From NCBI RefSeq assembly GCF_023065955.2, contig NW_026622919.1, positions 2,430,501 through 2,494,500 on the forward strand: DNA of 64,000 nucleotides, in the 5' to 3' direction. The notes beneath the pieces are model-generated. The model saw only the letters and a program-made list of their open reading frames with translations, made no database searches and was not told where the DNA came from. This stretch comes from Ursus arctos. Its lineage: Eukaryota > Chordata > Mammalia > Carnivora > Ursidae. Numbering within the stretch: the first letter of the stretch is position 1; every line of letters starts with the position of its first letter. The position numbers and the translations under genes are program-made. Shown here piece by piece: positions 41,101 to 52,574 of this stretch.

Positions 41101-44100
41101 CTGAAGCCCGTTGCCAGTCCGTTACCTGCAAGACCAGGCGTCTTCCCGGAAGTCCTCTGTGGCCCGCTTGTACAGGGACTGCGGACTGGGAGGCAGGGGG
41201 CTGCTGGAGCGGAAGCTGTCCACCAGCTCACGGTTGGATGTGGCATTCAGGTCAGAGGAGAGCTGAGACTGGAGGAGGACAGGGCAGAGGTCGGCACAGG
41301 GCTCACACGGGGACCCCACTCGACACCTCCCCGCGGCTCCACCGTGTGAGGGGAAACACAATAATAAACTGTGGGCCCTAACTGTCAGGGCAGAGGAGGT
41401 GAGAAGGACATAGCACAGAGCAAGGTCCCACTAGCAGAGCACCTACTGTGTGCCAGGCACCCTACTAGCTGCTTGTATGGTCCCATTTCACATACAAAGC
41501 CACCGAGGCCCAGAGAGGCCCAGTCTCCGGCTGGTGAGGGTCACGTGCGGAGTGTGGCAGGTGCACAGCACAGATCTGAACACAAGCCTGCGTCCACATC
41601 ACGAGGACGTCTTCAGCACCTGCTGTGTGCCAGGCCCCTGTCCCTCCCGCCAGGTGAGGGTGCACCTGGCTTGACCCCAGGAGAGGAGGAGGCACCCGCC
41701 ATACCTCCGTGGAGCTGGGGCAGCTGTGGTCACTGTCATCCCGCGGGGAGATGGCAAACATGCGGACGAGCCGTTGCTTCCCCTTCGGACCAGGCTCCCT
41801 GGCGCCGGCTTCCTGCTTAGGCTGCCGAAGACGGCCCCAGGCTGCTCAGTTCGGGCAAGTTTCCTCTTGGATGCTCTTGGGGGTTTCCAGCAAGCCACCT
41901 CCCTCCCCCCTCCCGCTCCCCCTCCACCTCCCCCTGCCCCCTCCGGGCAGTCTCCCTCATCATGTCCCCGCCTCGGAGCAGGGGACCCCCAGCACTGCAG
42001 GAGCCAACCACCGAGGAGGGCAAGCAGCCTGGTGAACGCCACTTCATCTGTTTTAGAGATTATATGTTGTTCCTTACACGTTACACAAGTAACACATACT
42101 CCATGTATCACACAAGTGGCTCCATATAGAACACTGGGGGCAAACAGAACGGAGTAGAGAAGAAAGTAACATTCTCCCAACCTCCACACTCAAAGACAGG
42201 ACGCTTGGCATCTTGCTGTCCACCTTTTTTAAACATATATACATTTGGAACGTGGTAGATGTGAGGAGGGTGAAGGAGGAAGGGCCGGGGGCCCCAGCCA
42301 GGAAGAGGAAGGTCTGCCTACACCTCCCCAAGGCCCCAGGCACCTCTTGAGGGTCTCACCCACCCACCGGGCCCCTGGAGCTGGAGCTGTTGACAGACCC
42401 TAATAGGAGGTTTTGTAATCATTTTAGCTCTTTGGGAACAAAGTTCCCTTCATGCGTGGAAGTCAGCTCTCGGACATCGGACTTATAAACATCTCAGGAA
42501 CGCATCATCTACAAAAGCCAGTGGCTGCCTGGCCCAGTTTCCTATGCTTTCTTTCTTCATCAAACACCATACTTTACAGGTTCCAGAACCTTCCGCCAAG
42601 TACCTCTTCCATGACTTGCCTACGGTTACCACCAAAGGAGATGCAGACACAGACTCAACTTGCCCAGTGTGCGTCTTCAATGATTTGGCAACAAGGTTCA
42701 CCCACGAGAGTCAGTGTGTGGCAGATACAGCTAAAGCCCCTGTCCCAGCAGGGGCGTCGCGTGGCCTGGCCCCCGCCCCACGCGCACCGCCCCGGCCTCC
42801 CAGTGGGGTGGGAGGGCAGCACTCACCCCCTGCGCAGACTCGGCCTGCGGCCTGCAGAGCTGTTGGCGCAGTTCACAGACCTGGTCTGTCAGCTCAAACA
42901 CTTTCCCGCGGAGGGTGTCCTTCTCCGTCAGGCTCTGAGAAATCTCCATCTGGACAGCGTCCCGGGCGGAGTAGGCCTGGGAGCCAGACAGGGAAGGAGG
43001 GAGGCCGGCACAGAGGGAGCGTGTTGGCGGGTGACAGCGGGGACAGAGACAGGAATCTGGAACCAGCTGCCACAGGGACGTAGGGAGCCCTGTGACACCA
43101 GCTGCCCCGGGTCAAACCCCGAAGGCTTCTCGAGGAGCCTGGGACCAGCGAGAGCTCAGCCCGTGCCCCCGGGCCCTTCCGCCCAGGTACCTGGTCCCGC
43201 TCCTTCTGTAGCTGGAGCAGCTGGCTCTGCAGGGCGTTCACCTTCTCCTTGTAGATGTCGCAGTCCACCTTCGTCCTCTGGAACTGGAGCAGGGTCTGCT
43301 CCTTCTCCTCCCAGTACTGGCCGGGGGCAAACATAGCCCATGAGGCCAGCGGTGCTGGGGGTCGGAGGGAGGACGGGGCGGGCGGGGGTGCCTCGGGGAC
43401 AGAGGGACCCGGTTCCGGAGGTGACTTCCTGCTCTCTTCTTAAATGCTCGATTTCAAGGTGCGTCTACGGAGATGCTACGCTGATGCTATCTGCATTCAG
43501 TTATCAGAACTCACGTGGGTGTTGCACGTAAAACTACGTTTTGTTCATTCCATGCCCCAAAGACGTAAACAATCTCCCTCCACTCTGCCTCATTCTCTCC
43601 CACCGTCCCCTTCCTCCCGATCCTCGCTTGCCTGTCGTAGCAACTAAATAAACTCCACCCCCCCTCTGGAAAGCACCCTGAGTTTTGTTTCTGACCACCC
43701 ACAGACCAGATGGGACCACTAGCCGTGGGCCGTGAGTCCGTGCTCCATAAAGCTTCCATGAGGGATGAGCGTTTGCAAGAGCCCGTCTTCCCCACCGTGC
43801 AGCCCCGCACTGACGCGGCCCGCCAGGGTCACCTGCTTGCGCTGCCTCTCGGCGGCCACAGCCCGCTCCCTCAGAGAGTGGATGCGGTCCACCAGCTCCT
43901 GCTTGCTCTCCAGGGCCTCGTCCAGGTTCTGCTCCAGGATGTCCTTCTCCACCTGGGGCAAAGAGAGGTCAGCCCAGGAACCCCGACCTCCTGAAAGACC
44001 TGCCCCTGGGAAGCGCCCCGTCGATCTGCCCCGAGAACAGGCAGCAGGAAATTTTGGGGCCGGGCGTGCGGGTGTATTCAGCCTTAGCCCGCACGCTAGG

Positions 44101-47100
44101 CGGGGGAAAAGGCAGGGTCAACAATCAAAATGGGCAACGCGCATTTCCATTCTCCTATTTCTCTAGGGTCGAGGACGGACAGTAAAGGACACTGAAAGTC
44201 TCTCGGGGTGGCCATCTGCCCTGTGGGCAGGGTCAGGCCGCTCTGTCCACAAATCCACCAGCACAGCCTCCGACGGAGGACACACCAACGGACAGGCCAT
44301 TCCCTCTCTCGCCCACTTCTCAGGAAGGGGCTTCGGAACGGCGGCGCCATCCAGGCCGCGTGACCGGCTCCTGCCCTGCGCCCGGGGAATGTCTGTTCTT
44401 TGGAAGGAACAGCTCTATAAATAGACATTTTATTGATTGAAAGGAATCGAGGAGGAGAGGCAGAAGTCTGCATAATTCCAGAAGTTGGCGTCGCCCAGCT
44501 CCTCCGCGGCCTTCCAGAGCGCGCGTGGGCGGGACAGCAGACTCTTCTGCGGACAGAAGGGCCCCCCCACAACCTCGAACCCCAGTATCATCAGCCTGAT
44601 TCCCTGTAAACCAGCACAGCCACCCCTGCCGAGCTGACGGGGGCAGGGCCCGGCAGGTCCGGGAGCCGTTCATCCTGCCCACGTCGGGGCCGGCCGGGAG
44701 CAGGAAGGGAAACGCAGGGTGTCCCTGGATGGCCCCCCAGTCCTCAGCCACCCCTCCACGGACCACCTGTGAGGACCCCCCAGCCTGCGGGGACCCCGGG
44801 CAGCCGCCAGGGAAGGGAGCGGGACCCACCAGGCTGAACGTCAGCGACCGGAGTTTCTCGTTCTCCTCCTTCAGGCGGCTCAGCTCCTTGTCCCCGGGCT
44901 CCAGGCCGCCGGCCATCTGCAGGGACCGCTCTCGCAGTTCCCGCTCGTGGGAGGAGGACATCTTCTCGCGCTGCAGCTCCTGCTTCGTCAGGTAGAGCTG
45001 CCGGGAGGAGGCCGGGAAGGAGGGCAGCGTAAATGCTGGTTCTCCGCCAGCCCGGGGCCGCGCGTCCCTCAACCTTTCTCCTCCAGGAGCGAGCTCTTCA
45101 TCCTTCAAGGGGCCCCTCCCCCAAGATTTCAAAATCCATTGATGAGTTTTACCTAGTGACTAGGTCCAATTCCTGTGGAGGAGAAAGGCATTTCTAGCTT
45201 TATTTTTTAGATGAGATGAGCCATTAAATCACTGGGGCGGGGCCCAGAAACAGAGGAAGGAGCCCAGGCAATCAGCTCTCGGACCCTCTCTGGAAACTTG
45301 GAGCCCCACCAGCTGGTGGGTGGTGAGTGGCCAGTGAGCGAGTGTCCTCCAGCACGTTCCCTGGCTTCCCTCCCTTCCCATAATCTGCTAAATACATTGC
45401 ATAAAGGGAATCGGGACTCATGAAAATCAGTGAGAAGAAAGGAAATCAAGTGAGATGGAGCAGAGATGCCTGGTCTATGCAGACGCTCTTGCATCTTCAT
45501 GCAAATATGTGCACCCCTGCCCAGCGGGCTGCATGTCCAGGGCTGCATTCCTCTGGAAGCTACCTGGCCAGGTCCTGCTGGCCTCCACCCTGCAGGACAG
45601 CGCCCCAAGAGCAACTCAGACCTGGAACCGAGGACCTGGCCTCTCCGCACCCCAGGCGGGTGTGATGCCCCTGGGGGGAGGGGACTTTCCCCGAGAGGCA
45701 AACCCAGGAAGTCTGGATGTCAGGGTGGAGTTAGCACTCACTCTGGGGTCAAGAGGAGAAGGAAGAACCTTTCCAATTGGACTTTTTCCCTCCCAACATC
45801 TACTTAGCAAATTTTCCATAAGCAATTATACAGCTCCCACTATGGGCCACCTGGGTTAGACGTTTTATACAGCATATATTCCAAAACTAAAATTAAATCA
45901 TTAAGACCTGAATGTGGGGGGGGGGCTAAAATTGAAAATAAACCTAAGCAAATGACCTAATTATATTTCAAACACTGTAGCCACAACGATGGGAGGGAGG
46001 GGGGGGGGGAAGCCGGGCGGCCACAGCAGATCCTCAGCTCTTCTCAGCACCTTGTTTACTGGGCTGGTGTGGGCACAGCTATTCTGAAAGTACTTTCCGT
46101 GCCCTCTAGGATTGAGCAAGTGCTAGCTTGGGTGGGAGGATTCTCACCATGGAAGAAGGGGCACCCGAGAATGGAATGGGGGAGGCAAGGACACGCCCTG
46201 GGGATTGACGGGAATTAGAGGTGTGGGTGTGACCTCACGGTTTCGAAGACACAAGTATGTCTGTGGACATGCATTCTCGCACGCTAAGTGCGTATGCTTA
46301 TCTGTACGTGCATACTTACGTGCACGTTTCCTAGTTCTGTTGGCTGAAAGGGAGGAGCAAAGACATCCCAGGAGCAGCTCTGCAGGATTCCAGGGCCCTT
46401 CAGGGAAATGAGCCCAGAGCTGGGGCAGGGTGGGGACGAGATGATCCTGAGAACTCTTGTGATGCCAGGAAGAGGGTCTGTGCTCAGAAAATGAGGGGCC
46501 ACACCACAGGACACGGAGGAGATTCAGGGGGCTCCCACTGGCCAAATCTGGGACATTTTGAGCAAACTCCTTCAGGACAGTAATATGTTACAGACCGCTG
46601 GAAATGGGAATCCACGTGCCTGTACCAACAACAGATGCCTGAGCTGGGGGATTAAGGGCCCCTCCTCATGGTCAGGATGTTGAGGGCCAACAAGGGGACC
46701 CGAGGGGTCACTGGAGATGGGGCTCCCCCTCTAGCAGCCACCAGAGTGTGGTTGAGTCCAGGCAAGAACCCCCAGTGAGGCTGTCTAGGGGGGAAAAGTC
46801 CGCGAGTCTCAGGGTGTTTGCTGGTTTCAGAGCTTCCCACCCCCAGGCAGCTTCTCAGAAGCTGGAGGAAAGAGGAGCAGTGATGAAGGCTGAGGAAGCA
46901 GGCAGCACCTGGACCAGGTGGACGATGAGAATATCACCCGGGAGGGGCGCTGGGCTTGGCGCCATGGTGGGGCCACTGGAGCCAGGCCCCACGTCCCTCT
47001 CTGTACAGGGTCCTGACAAAAATACATAATCCCCCATCTCCTCATGAGAAGATGTCAGACAAACCCAAAATGCAGAGTGGTCTATTACAGAAAAGAGGGG

Positions 47101-50100
47101 GGCCCTGTATTCTTAAAAAATATCCATGCTGTGGGGTGCCTGGGGGGCTCAGTCGGTTAAGCTTCCGACTCTTGCTTTCGGCTCAGGTCATGATCTCAGG
47201 CTCGTGAGATCGAGCCCCACATCAGGCTTCAAGCCCTGTATGGAGCCTGCTTGAGATTCTCTCTCTCCCTCTGCCCTTCCCCATTCTCTCTCTGCCTCTG
47301 CCCTTCCCCATTCTCTCTCTGCCTCTGCCCTTCCCCATTCTCTCTCTGCCTCTGCCCTTCCCCATTCTCTCTCTGCCTCTGCCCTTCCCCATTCTCTCTC
47401 TCCCTCTGCCCTTCCCCATTCTCTCTCTGCCTCTGCCCTTCCCCATTCTCTTCTCTGTCGGCCGGAAGCCTCACTGATCCCACGCACAGCCAATTGGCCC
47501 ACTCCATGTGTTACACGTATCATACATTACAATAATTAATATGCAGTAAAGCGAGCTGGAGCAAACGAAGTCATTAAGAAAATCACAGGGAAGAGAGATT
47601 ACATTTACAGTGCTGCATTTATGGAAAAAAATCTCGGTCTAAGTGGATTCGTGCAGTTCAAGGGTCGACAGTATTTTTATTTGTACTATTTTATAAATTT
47701 GAAGTGATTTCTAAATATGGTTAGGATGTAAAAACTAAAAACAAACACACCAAGCCACAGTTAGAGGCGACCAACAAATGCCAAGATGACAAGGAATGAA
47801 CGTCCTCAATGTTTAAGGAGCTCCCACAAAACAATCAGAAGGTAACGGCCCCGGCGGAAAAATGAGTGAAGCTGTGGGGGTCTGAGGGCCTCACCGAAGG
47901 CACTCTGGTCTCCTGCACAGACCCAGGCCCAGCTGAGAGAGACACAGGAGGGCCGGGCAGAGGCCCACGGGCCCCAGGTTACCGACTTTCGGGGGCAGGG
48001 TGGATCCCAGGCGTGTCCACGGGACAGGGCCGGGGCGGCCTCCCCACCGAGCGCGGGCCAGCCAGTCCCCAGGGGATTCCAGCGCCGCAGGCGCCCCGGC
48101 AGGGGTGGGGAGCGGCAGGGTGAGGGCCGCAGCCCGCATACCTCCTCCTGCAGGCTGCGGCAGCGCGTGGTGGCCAGCTCCTTCTCCCGCAGCGCGTTGC
48201 CGTAGCGGAGGGACAGACCGAGCATCTCATCCTTGAGTTTCAGCACCTCGTGGAAGTGGGCGCTGACCTCGCGCTTCATGCGGTCGTGGTCGGCCTCCAT
48301 CTGGCCCAGGCTCTGCACGCGGGCCTCGGCCTGGCGCAGGAGCTCCTGCAGCTGCTGGCAGCGCCGCAGCAGAGCTTCCTTCTGCCCCTTCTCCTGGCTC
48401 AGCTCCTCCTGCAGGCTGCCGATGGCCCCGGCCAGGCACTCGGTCAGCTTGGACGTCTCCATGAGGCCTGCGGAGGAGGGGCGGTAGGCCACCTCGCCCT
48501 CCCCCTGCTCCCCCGGGGGCCTTGCTTCCTCCGCCCAGACTCTCAAGCAGGAGCCCCCACGTGAATCTGTGGGTCTCCTTAAAAACTTCCCAGCTCAACC
48601 AGACTCAGGATTTGGTTATACAAACAGCGTGACAGGTGACCTGGGAACCAGCGTTACCCCCTCGCAATCTCCCCGTGGGACCCTGGCATGCAGACTCAGC
48701 CCCCCGGTTAGCTCATGTGTGCAGCACGCTAGCTCATCTCCGTTCATCCTAAGACAAACGTAACAAGGGATATGAATCCATATAATAGAACTCTAACTAA
48801 CGTAACCATGGCTACCACATCAAACTGGCAGAAAAGTTTTCTCAGCAGGGTCTGAGTGAGGTTGGTCCTGCCCTTTGTATTCCAAAATCTTTCAACAGCT
48901 CCTCCAGGGAAGCCTAAAATCACTCAATTAACAGAAATGGCCTTATCTCCCATCAGGTTGGCTACATCTTTCCATCTCTGGCTGAGCAAAGGTGCAGAAG
49001 GCTGCCCGCTCCTCTCCTCCCCTCCAGCAGGGGCCTCTCCCAGCAGAAGCCGCCCCAGGCCCCGGCCCCCCACTCCCCCGTAAGCACACACTGCCAGGAC
49101 TTTGGCCGTCTCAGGAGCGTTTCGAGGGCAAGGACATACTTCCCCTCTCCCAAAACCGCTCCAGTGCAGTCTCCGCCCCAAAAGGAGTCTCCCGTCGGTA
49201 CTACATAATTAGGGACAGGTCTTTTCTTTCCTTTCTTTCTTTTTTTTTAATTTTGCTTATTTTATTTGAGAGAGAGCAGGGAGGAGAGGGAGAAGCAGGC
49301 TCCCTGCTGAGCAAGGAGCCCAACGCAGTACTCAATCCCAGTGCACCAGGATCATGACCTGAGCCGAAGGCAGAAGCTTCCCCGACAGAGCCACCCAGGC
49401 GCCCCAAGATCTTCTTTTACAACTAGAGGCCACAGCTGCCTTCTCCTACCACCCTCACCATGGTTAGTGGGGGTCTCCTCACCCCCTGAATGCTGGGGCT
49501 CAGGGACAGGAACCTCTGCCGGGGGGGGGGGGTATCAGGAGAAGCATCTGGAAGAGCACGCAGGCACGAGGACCGAGAGGCTCCAAAGACGCCCGTGCAG
49601 AGCACCCCCCACCCCCAGGACCCAGCGCTCACCACTGAAGTTGCCGAAGTCCACGCTGGGCTGCAGCCCGGTGACCAGAGTGTAGATGTCGGGGTTGTGG
49701 AACTTCAGGCTCTCCAGGAAGGCGATGGCTCCGTTCTTCCCTCGCGTCTTCAGCAAATCCAGCAAGTGCCCTTGGGCGAGAAAACGGTGTCAGCCCACAA
49801 GGCTCTGGGTGGGCTTCCCCTGGGAGGCACAGTGGGGAGGTGGAGGAAATCCTCGCCCATCCAGGAATCGGGAGGCGAAAGCAGTTTTCCAGGATCCCCG
49901 GCGGCAGGTGCCCTCACTGCTCTGGGGGGGCCTGTAACTGACGGGTCTGCAGCCAGTCTCCAGAAGGGCCAGGCTAATGTTCCCCGAGCTTCTACCACAA
50001 CCCAAGTGCTAAGAGTTGGCCGTACAAAACAAAGGAAGATGACCTTTGCTCTCAAGACCTCCCCGGTGTGTTGGTGGACATGTGCAGACACTGTGTGCAA

Positions 50101-51195
50101 GGCTGTGGGACCACAGAAGCAAAGGGCCGCGCCCCAGGGCCCGGGTCCCAGCGAGCCCGCCAGCCCGATCTCGCGGCTCTCAGCCTGACTTAGTGGCTTG
50201 GATCCCTTTCTCCTGCATCTGAGGTTCACAAGGAACAGGCAGAAACAGAATCACGTTAATAGTGACCACTTACTGCCTGCTTCCTATGGCCCCGGCTTGG
50301 AGATGGGTATCTTATACTGTCTCATCCAGTCCCCTAACAATCGGACAGGGTGTAGCTATCAGCTTGCCTGGTTTTCAGTGAATAAGCAGAGCTAGTTAGA
50401 CTGCCAAAATCGTCTCTGAAGACATCTGGAGTGGGTGGAATTGTGCCCCCCGCCAAAGGTACCTCCACCTGCAACCTGTCGACGGCAGCTTATCTGGAAA
50501 AAGGGTCTTTGCAGATGAGCTCATCCTGGATTATCCAGGGGGGCCCTGAATCCAGTGAATCCAGTGACAAGTGCACTCGTAAGAGACAGAAGAGGGGATG
50601 CAGAGAAGACCACGTGAGGACAGAGGCAGGCACTGGACGTACGTGGCCACAAGCTGAGGGCTGCCTGGGGCCACCAGGAAGACACAGGAAGGATGTGCCC
50701 CTAGAGCCTTCCAGGGAATACAGTGCTGCCCACGCCCGGATCCCAGACTACGAGCGAATACGTCCCTGCTGGTCTAAGCCACCCAGTTTGTGGTCATCTG
50801 TACGGCAGCTCCGGGAAGGCACTAGCTGTCCCCCTGCCTGGAACGCGGGTCCCTAAGGTCCTGCACTACCCGGCCAGCCCCGGGCTTCGCTGCACAGCCT
50901 GGGTGGGGCTGGCGTGGCCGGGAGGGCCCGCTGGAGCCGAGCGGCCCGGCCCGAGGCCGGTGTTGAGGGCCCGGGGGTCCTCACCGACTCTCATGACGGT
51001 GTTGGTGAACCTGGAGCCGTGCAGCACCTCCTCCTCGTCCAGCTGGTCCAGCACCTTCGCCTGGCGCAGGTAGGGGGTGAGGCGGCTGGGGCAGATGCTG
51101 CGCACGACCCTGTGGCGGTGGCTGTCCAGCAGCTCCCACAGCGTCTCCTCATCCAGGGCCGTCAGCGTGGACTCCGTGCGGCACAGCGCCGCCAT
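28977..51195 (-). CDS. CARD14: CARD14 (CARMA2), NF-kB signalling scaffold (complete coding region, 20 coding exons)
   Basis: CARD-MAGUK scaffold that binds BCL10 and MALT1 to activate NF-kB, mainly in keratinocytes. Gain-of-function changes in human cause psoriasis and pityriasis rubra pilaris. Twenty exons with GT/AG ends and matching phases join to 3012 bp, which is 1003 aa plus stop (human 1004). The start ATG at 51195-51193 is in a good context (GGCCATGG). The acceptor cttccag precedes it by 16 bases, so upstream exons are noncoding and were not located. Domain order is CARD, coiled coil, linker, PDZ, SH3 and guanylate-kinase-like, each described in its own block. The frame is intact throughout. 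The gene converges with SGSH. Introns carry L1, SINE and minisatellite DNA. Confidence 0.96.
30225..30360 (+). repeat. MIR-like SINE fragment (CARD14 intron 18)
   Basis: Shows the gaaccggggctcagggacgt and ggcccaaagtcccacag type motifs of an old MIR element. Intronic between CARD14 exons 18 and 19. Confidence 0.5.
31055..31205 (+). repeat. MER5-like hAT DNA-transposon remnant
   Basis: Carries the pattern ctgctgggtggaggccaggg followed by ccctgcagtgcctgggacg, typical of the non-autonomous MER5 family. A related copy lies at 34535-34690. Confidence 0.5.
31930..32400 (+). repeat. Old LTR-like interspersed repeat (CARD14 intron 17)
   Basis: Long copy of the dispersed family with accatatttggaaatgaggt and, at its end, AATAAATCTCTGCTGTTCTA followed by a ggcccaggctgtggtcctt-like block. 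It is antisense to CARD14 and is the same family as 50430-50830. Class is uncertain and no coding part is seen. Confidence 0.45.
34535..34690 (+). repeat. MER5-like hAT remnant (CARD14 intron 14)
   Basis: Motifs gtctggagacatttttaatcg and gtgctgcacaacgtcctgc match the MER5 type. It lies between CARD14 exons 14 and 15. Confidence 0.5.
35409..39161 (-). CDS. CARD14: CARD14 PDZ-domain exons 12-13
   Basis: Exons 38969-39161 and 35409-35535 encode residues 552-658. The block [20 protein letters not shown], then [20 protein letters not shown] and [11 protein letters not shown], is a PDZ fold with the carboxylate-binding-loop region. It continues as [20 protein letters not shown] and [10 protein letters not shown]. 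The intron between the two exons (35536-38968) holds a 2.3-kb L1 fragment with a nested SINE. Confidence 0.93.
35990..38265 (+). mobile_element. 5'-truncated L1 (LINE-1) with broken ORF2, antisense in CARD14
   Basis: Begins inside the ORF2 reverse transcriptase region: 35994-36204 reads [20 protein letters not shown], with the FADD form of the catalytic motif. It then runs through ORF2 remains with stops and frameshifts into a 3' UTR-like end near 38265 (aaaagtaaatgaataataac). A SINE interrupts it at 37705-37899. It cannot encode an active protein. It lies on the plus strand in the CARD14 intron between exons 12 and 13. Confidence 0.9.
37705..37899 (+). mobile_element. Young ursid-type CAN-SINE nested in the L1
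   Basis: Starts gggcgcctgggtggcacagc and ends with AAATAAATAAATAAAATC plus poly(A). A perfect 17-base target duplication, aaaaaagtgaaatctag, lies at 37688-37704 and 37900-37916. Nearly the same subfamily as 27856-28055. Confidence 0.93.
39369..41821 (-). CDS. CARD14: CARD14 linker exons 8-11
   Basis: Exons 41705-41821, 41126-41268, 40884-40978 and 39369-39429 encode residues 414-551. This is the least conserved part of the protein: [18 protein letters not shown], then [15 protein letters not shown], a serine-rich stretch [18 protein letters not shown], then [19 protein letters not shown]. In CARMA proteins the linker is the inhibitory and phosphorylated region. Exon 8 starts with a single proline where I recall valine-leucine in human, one of the sources of length difference. 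Confidence 0.88.
39764..39850 (+). mobile_element. Short L1 3'-end fragment
   Basis: The segment gaaatgggtgacggggatta and gcaacgagcgctgggtgatt resembles the 3' end of carnivore L1. It is in the intron between CARD14 exons 10 and 11. Confidence 0.45.
41415..41620 (+). repeat. MIR element (CARD14 intron 8)
   Basis: Shows the MIR signature: gcacctactgtgtgccaggc, then a block like aaagccaccgaggcccagag, and a second cctgctgtgtgccaggcccc. Old and diverged. Confidence 0.65.
42827..48467 (-). CDS. CARD14: CARD14 coiled-coil exons 3-7
   Basis: Exons 48142-48467, 44830-44997, 43833-43952, 43191-43316 and 42827-42976 encode residues 117-413. The sequence is dense in Glu, Leu, Gln, Arg and Lys heptads (for example [20 protein letters not shown] and [20 protein letters not shown]), the oligomerising coiled coil. 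Gly117 and Glu138, the main human disease positions, are the normal residues here. Exons 4 to 7 all have lengths divisible by three (168, 120, 126 and 150 bp), so each could be skipped without a frame change. Confidence 0.94.
47134..47255 (+). mobile_element. CAN-SINE head with its tail replaced by a minisatellite
   Basis: Head ggggtgcctggggggctcag, promoter-box region tcggttaag and gatcgagccccacatcagg, then the CT-rich part. Instead of ending in A-rich DNA it passes straight into the 27-bp repeats at 47256. Confidence 0.8.
47256..47444 (+). repeat. 27-bp minisatellite, seven units
   Basis: Units start at 47256, 47283, 47310, 47337, 47364, 47391 and 47418. All are 27 bases (attctctctctgcctctgcc followed by cttcccc); units 1 and 6 have ccctctg in place of gcctctg. 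It arose from the CT-rich part of the adjoining SINE. Because 27 is a multiple of three, it gives long repetitive open frames on both strands that are not genes. Confidence 0.95.
49225..49405 (-). mobile_element. CAN-SINE, minus orientation (CARD14 intron 2)
   Basis: T-rich tail, body gagagagagcagggaggaga, and reversed head gagccacccaggcgcccc. No clear target duplication was found. It ends about 230 bases from CARD14 exon 2. Confidence 0.8.
49633..51195 (-). CDS. CARD14: CARD14 CARD-domain exons 1-2
   Basis: Exons 50985-51195 and 49633-49770 encode residues 1-116 plus the first base of codon 117. They contain [39 protein letters not shown] and [20 protein letters not shown], the CARD helices that bind BCL10. 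The noncoding part of exon 1 is 51196-51211. The second exon ends in AACTTCAGTG before gtgag, so glycine 117 is split by an intron, as in the human gene. Confidence 0.94.
50240..50400 (+). repeat. Possible MIR fragment (CARD14 intron 1)
   Basis: tgaccacttactgcctgctt followed by ctgtctcatccagtccccta resembles a diverged MIR. Confidence 0.35.
50430..50830 (+). repeat. Old LTR-like interspersed repeat (CARD14 intron 1)
   Basis: Same family as 31930-32400: agggtctttgcagatgagct, then accacgtgaggacagaggca, and the end block ctaagccacccagtttgtgg. Class is uncertain. Confidence 0.45.
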
Positions 51196-52439
51196 GGCCG
51201 GGCCGGGGACGCTGGAAGGACAGAGTGGACGGCTGGAACCAGGGACATGGCCTCCAGGCCCGTGGAGGCCTTTGCAGTCAAACCCCCTTGCCCCAGGTCA
51301 TGGGCAGGGAGGGAAATGACCCATCAGAGAAGATGGTGACCCTTGCCCTGGCCCTGGTGGCCCCTGACCTGGGTGGGGGTGGTCATTATCCATCCTTATT
51401 GTTGATTTCAAATCAATTCCTCTATCTGGAGAGGAGCCAGAACTGGATTCCCTTGGTGTCAGGACACGGAATTTGCCTATAGAGCGCAGGACACTGCCCA
51501 CGGCCCCGGGGGCTGATTTACAAGCTTGATCGAGAACGGGCATTCTCAACGGGGTGATAGAGCCCCCACAGGGTCCAAAATTGGTTCTTGAGCAAAAATT
51601 CTTCCCCTTCTATGTACAAAGCACATCTGTGTCTAAGCAGACATTCAGTACAACTGTGATAGTAACGTCTCACGGGAGCACAGCGCGGGAGGGAATGTCT
51701 AACAAGGCTCCTTGGGGACGGCGACAGCAGACGGCGGATGGACACCGCCTGGAATGAATGCGAGGGTTTGGACGGCCCATCCAGCACCCCAGCAGCCAGA
51801 GGAGGCGCCCACAGCCCGAGGAGAGGGGTGGGGGAACAGGTGGGAAGCAGGGCTAGGGGGAGGGGAGTTTGCAAGAGAGCACACTGCTTCTATTTGGCGT
51901 GGCACCAGGACACTTGTCTGAGGCACTCAGGACATGTGCTAGGGAATGACACTTCACAAAAGTGAACTACAAAACAATTTAAAACGAAAACCAAGGACTC
52001 CGAGTACGTAATAAAGGCCACCACCTGTTGGCTGGCAGGGGGTGCAGATTAAAGACGGGCAGGTCTCCAAAGGGGCTCTGCTGCAGCGGGCCTGGGCGGA
52101 CTCTCTCCCTGGGGTCACAAGCCCTCGGTCTGTCCAGGAAGAGACATGAAGCAGCTCGCCCTCAGAGTACCTGCACGGCAGCCCTGGGGCAGGGGGTGTT
52201 GATGCTGACTAGCCTAAAACCCAAGACCTTCTGTTGAGAGGACCTTGGAGGGCACCAATCGGCCTCCCGCCCACGGAACACGCCCTGGGCGCCCCCCGCT
52301 TTGTGATGAGCCACCTCCCCTGCTGTGCTCCCGCCCAACTGTCTCTCTTCCCTCCTGGCCCTGGGACGAGGGCCTTAGAACATTAATCCATCAAAATAGT
52401 TCTAGGATGCTTTTAAATCCTGAGCTGGTTCAAGCATAT

Positions 52440-52574
52440 TTTGTTGTTGTTGTTGTTTAGAGAGCGAAAGAGGGCCCAGCACGGAGCCTGACTCAGGGCT
52501 CGATCTCTGGATCCTGAGATGGTGACCTGAGCTGAAATCCAGAGGCTTAACCGACCGAGCCACCCAGACGCTCC
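52440..52574 (-). mobile_element. CAN-SINE fragment, minus orientation
   Basis: (TTG) repeat tail at 52441-52457, body, and reversed head gagccacccagacgctccc. It is shorter than the other copies. Confidence 0.75.

Noticed and set aside
42452..43336. Open frame of 294 codons on the plus strand
   Set aside because: Shadow of CARD14 exons 6 and 7 on the other strand.
47188..47535. Repetitive open frames (FSLCLCPSP or EREWGRAEA units)
   Set aside because: They are translations of the 27-bp minisatellite. No start context or known protein.
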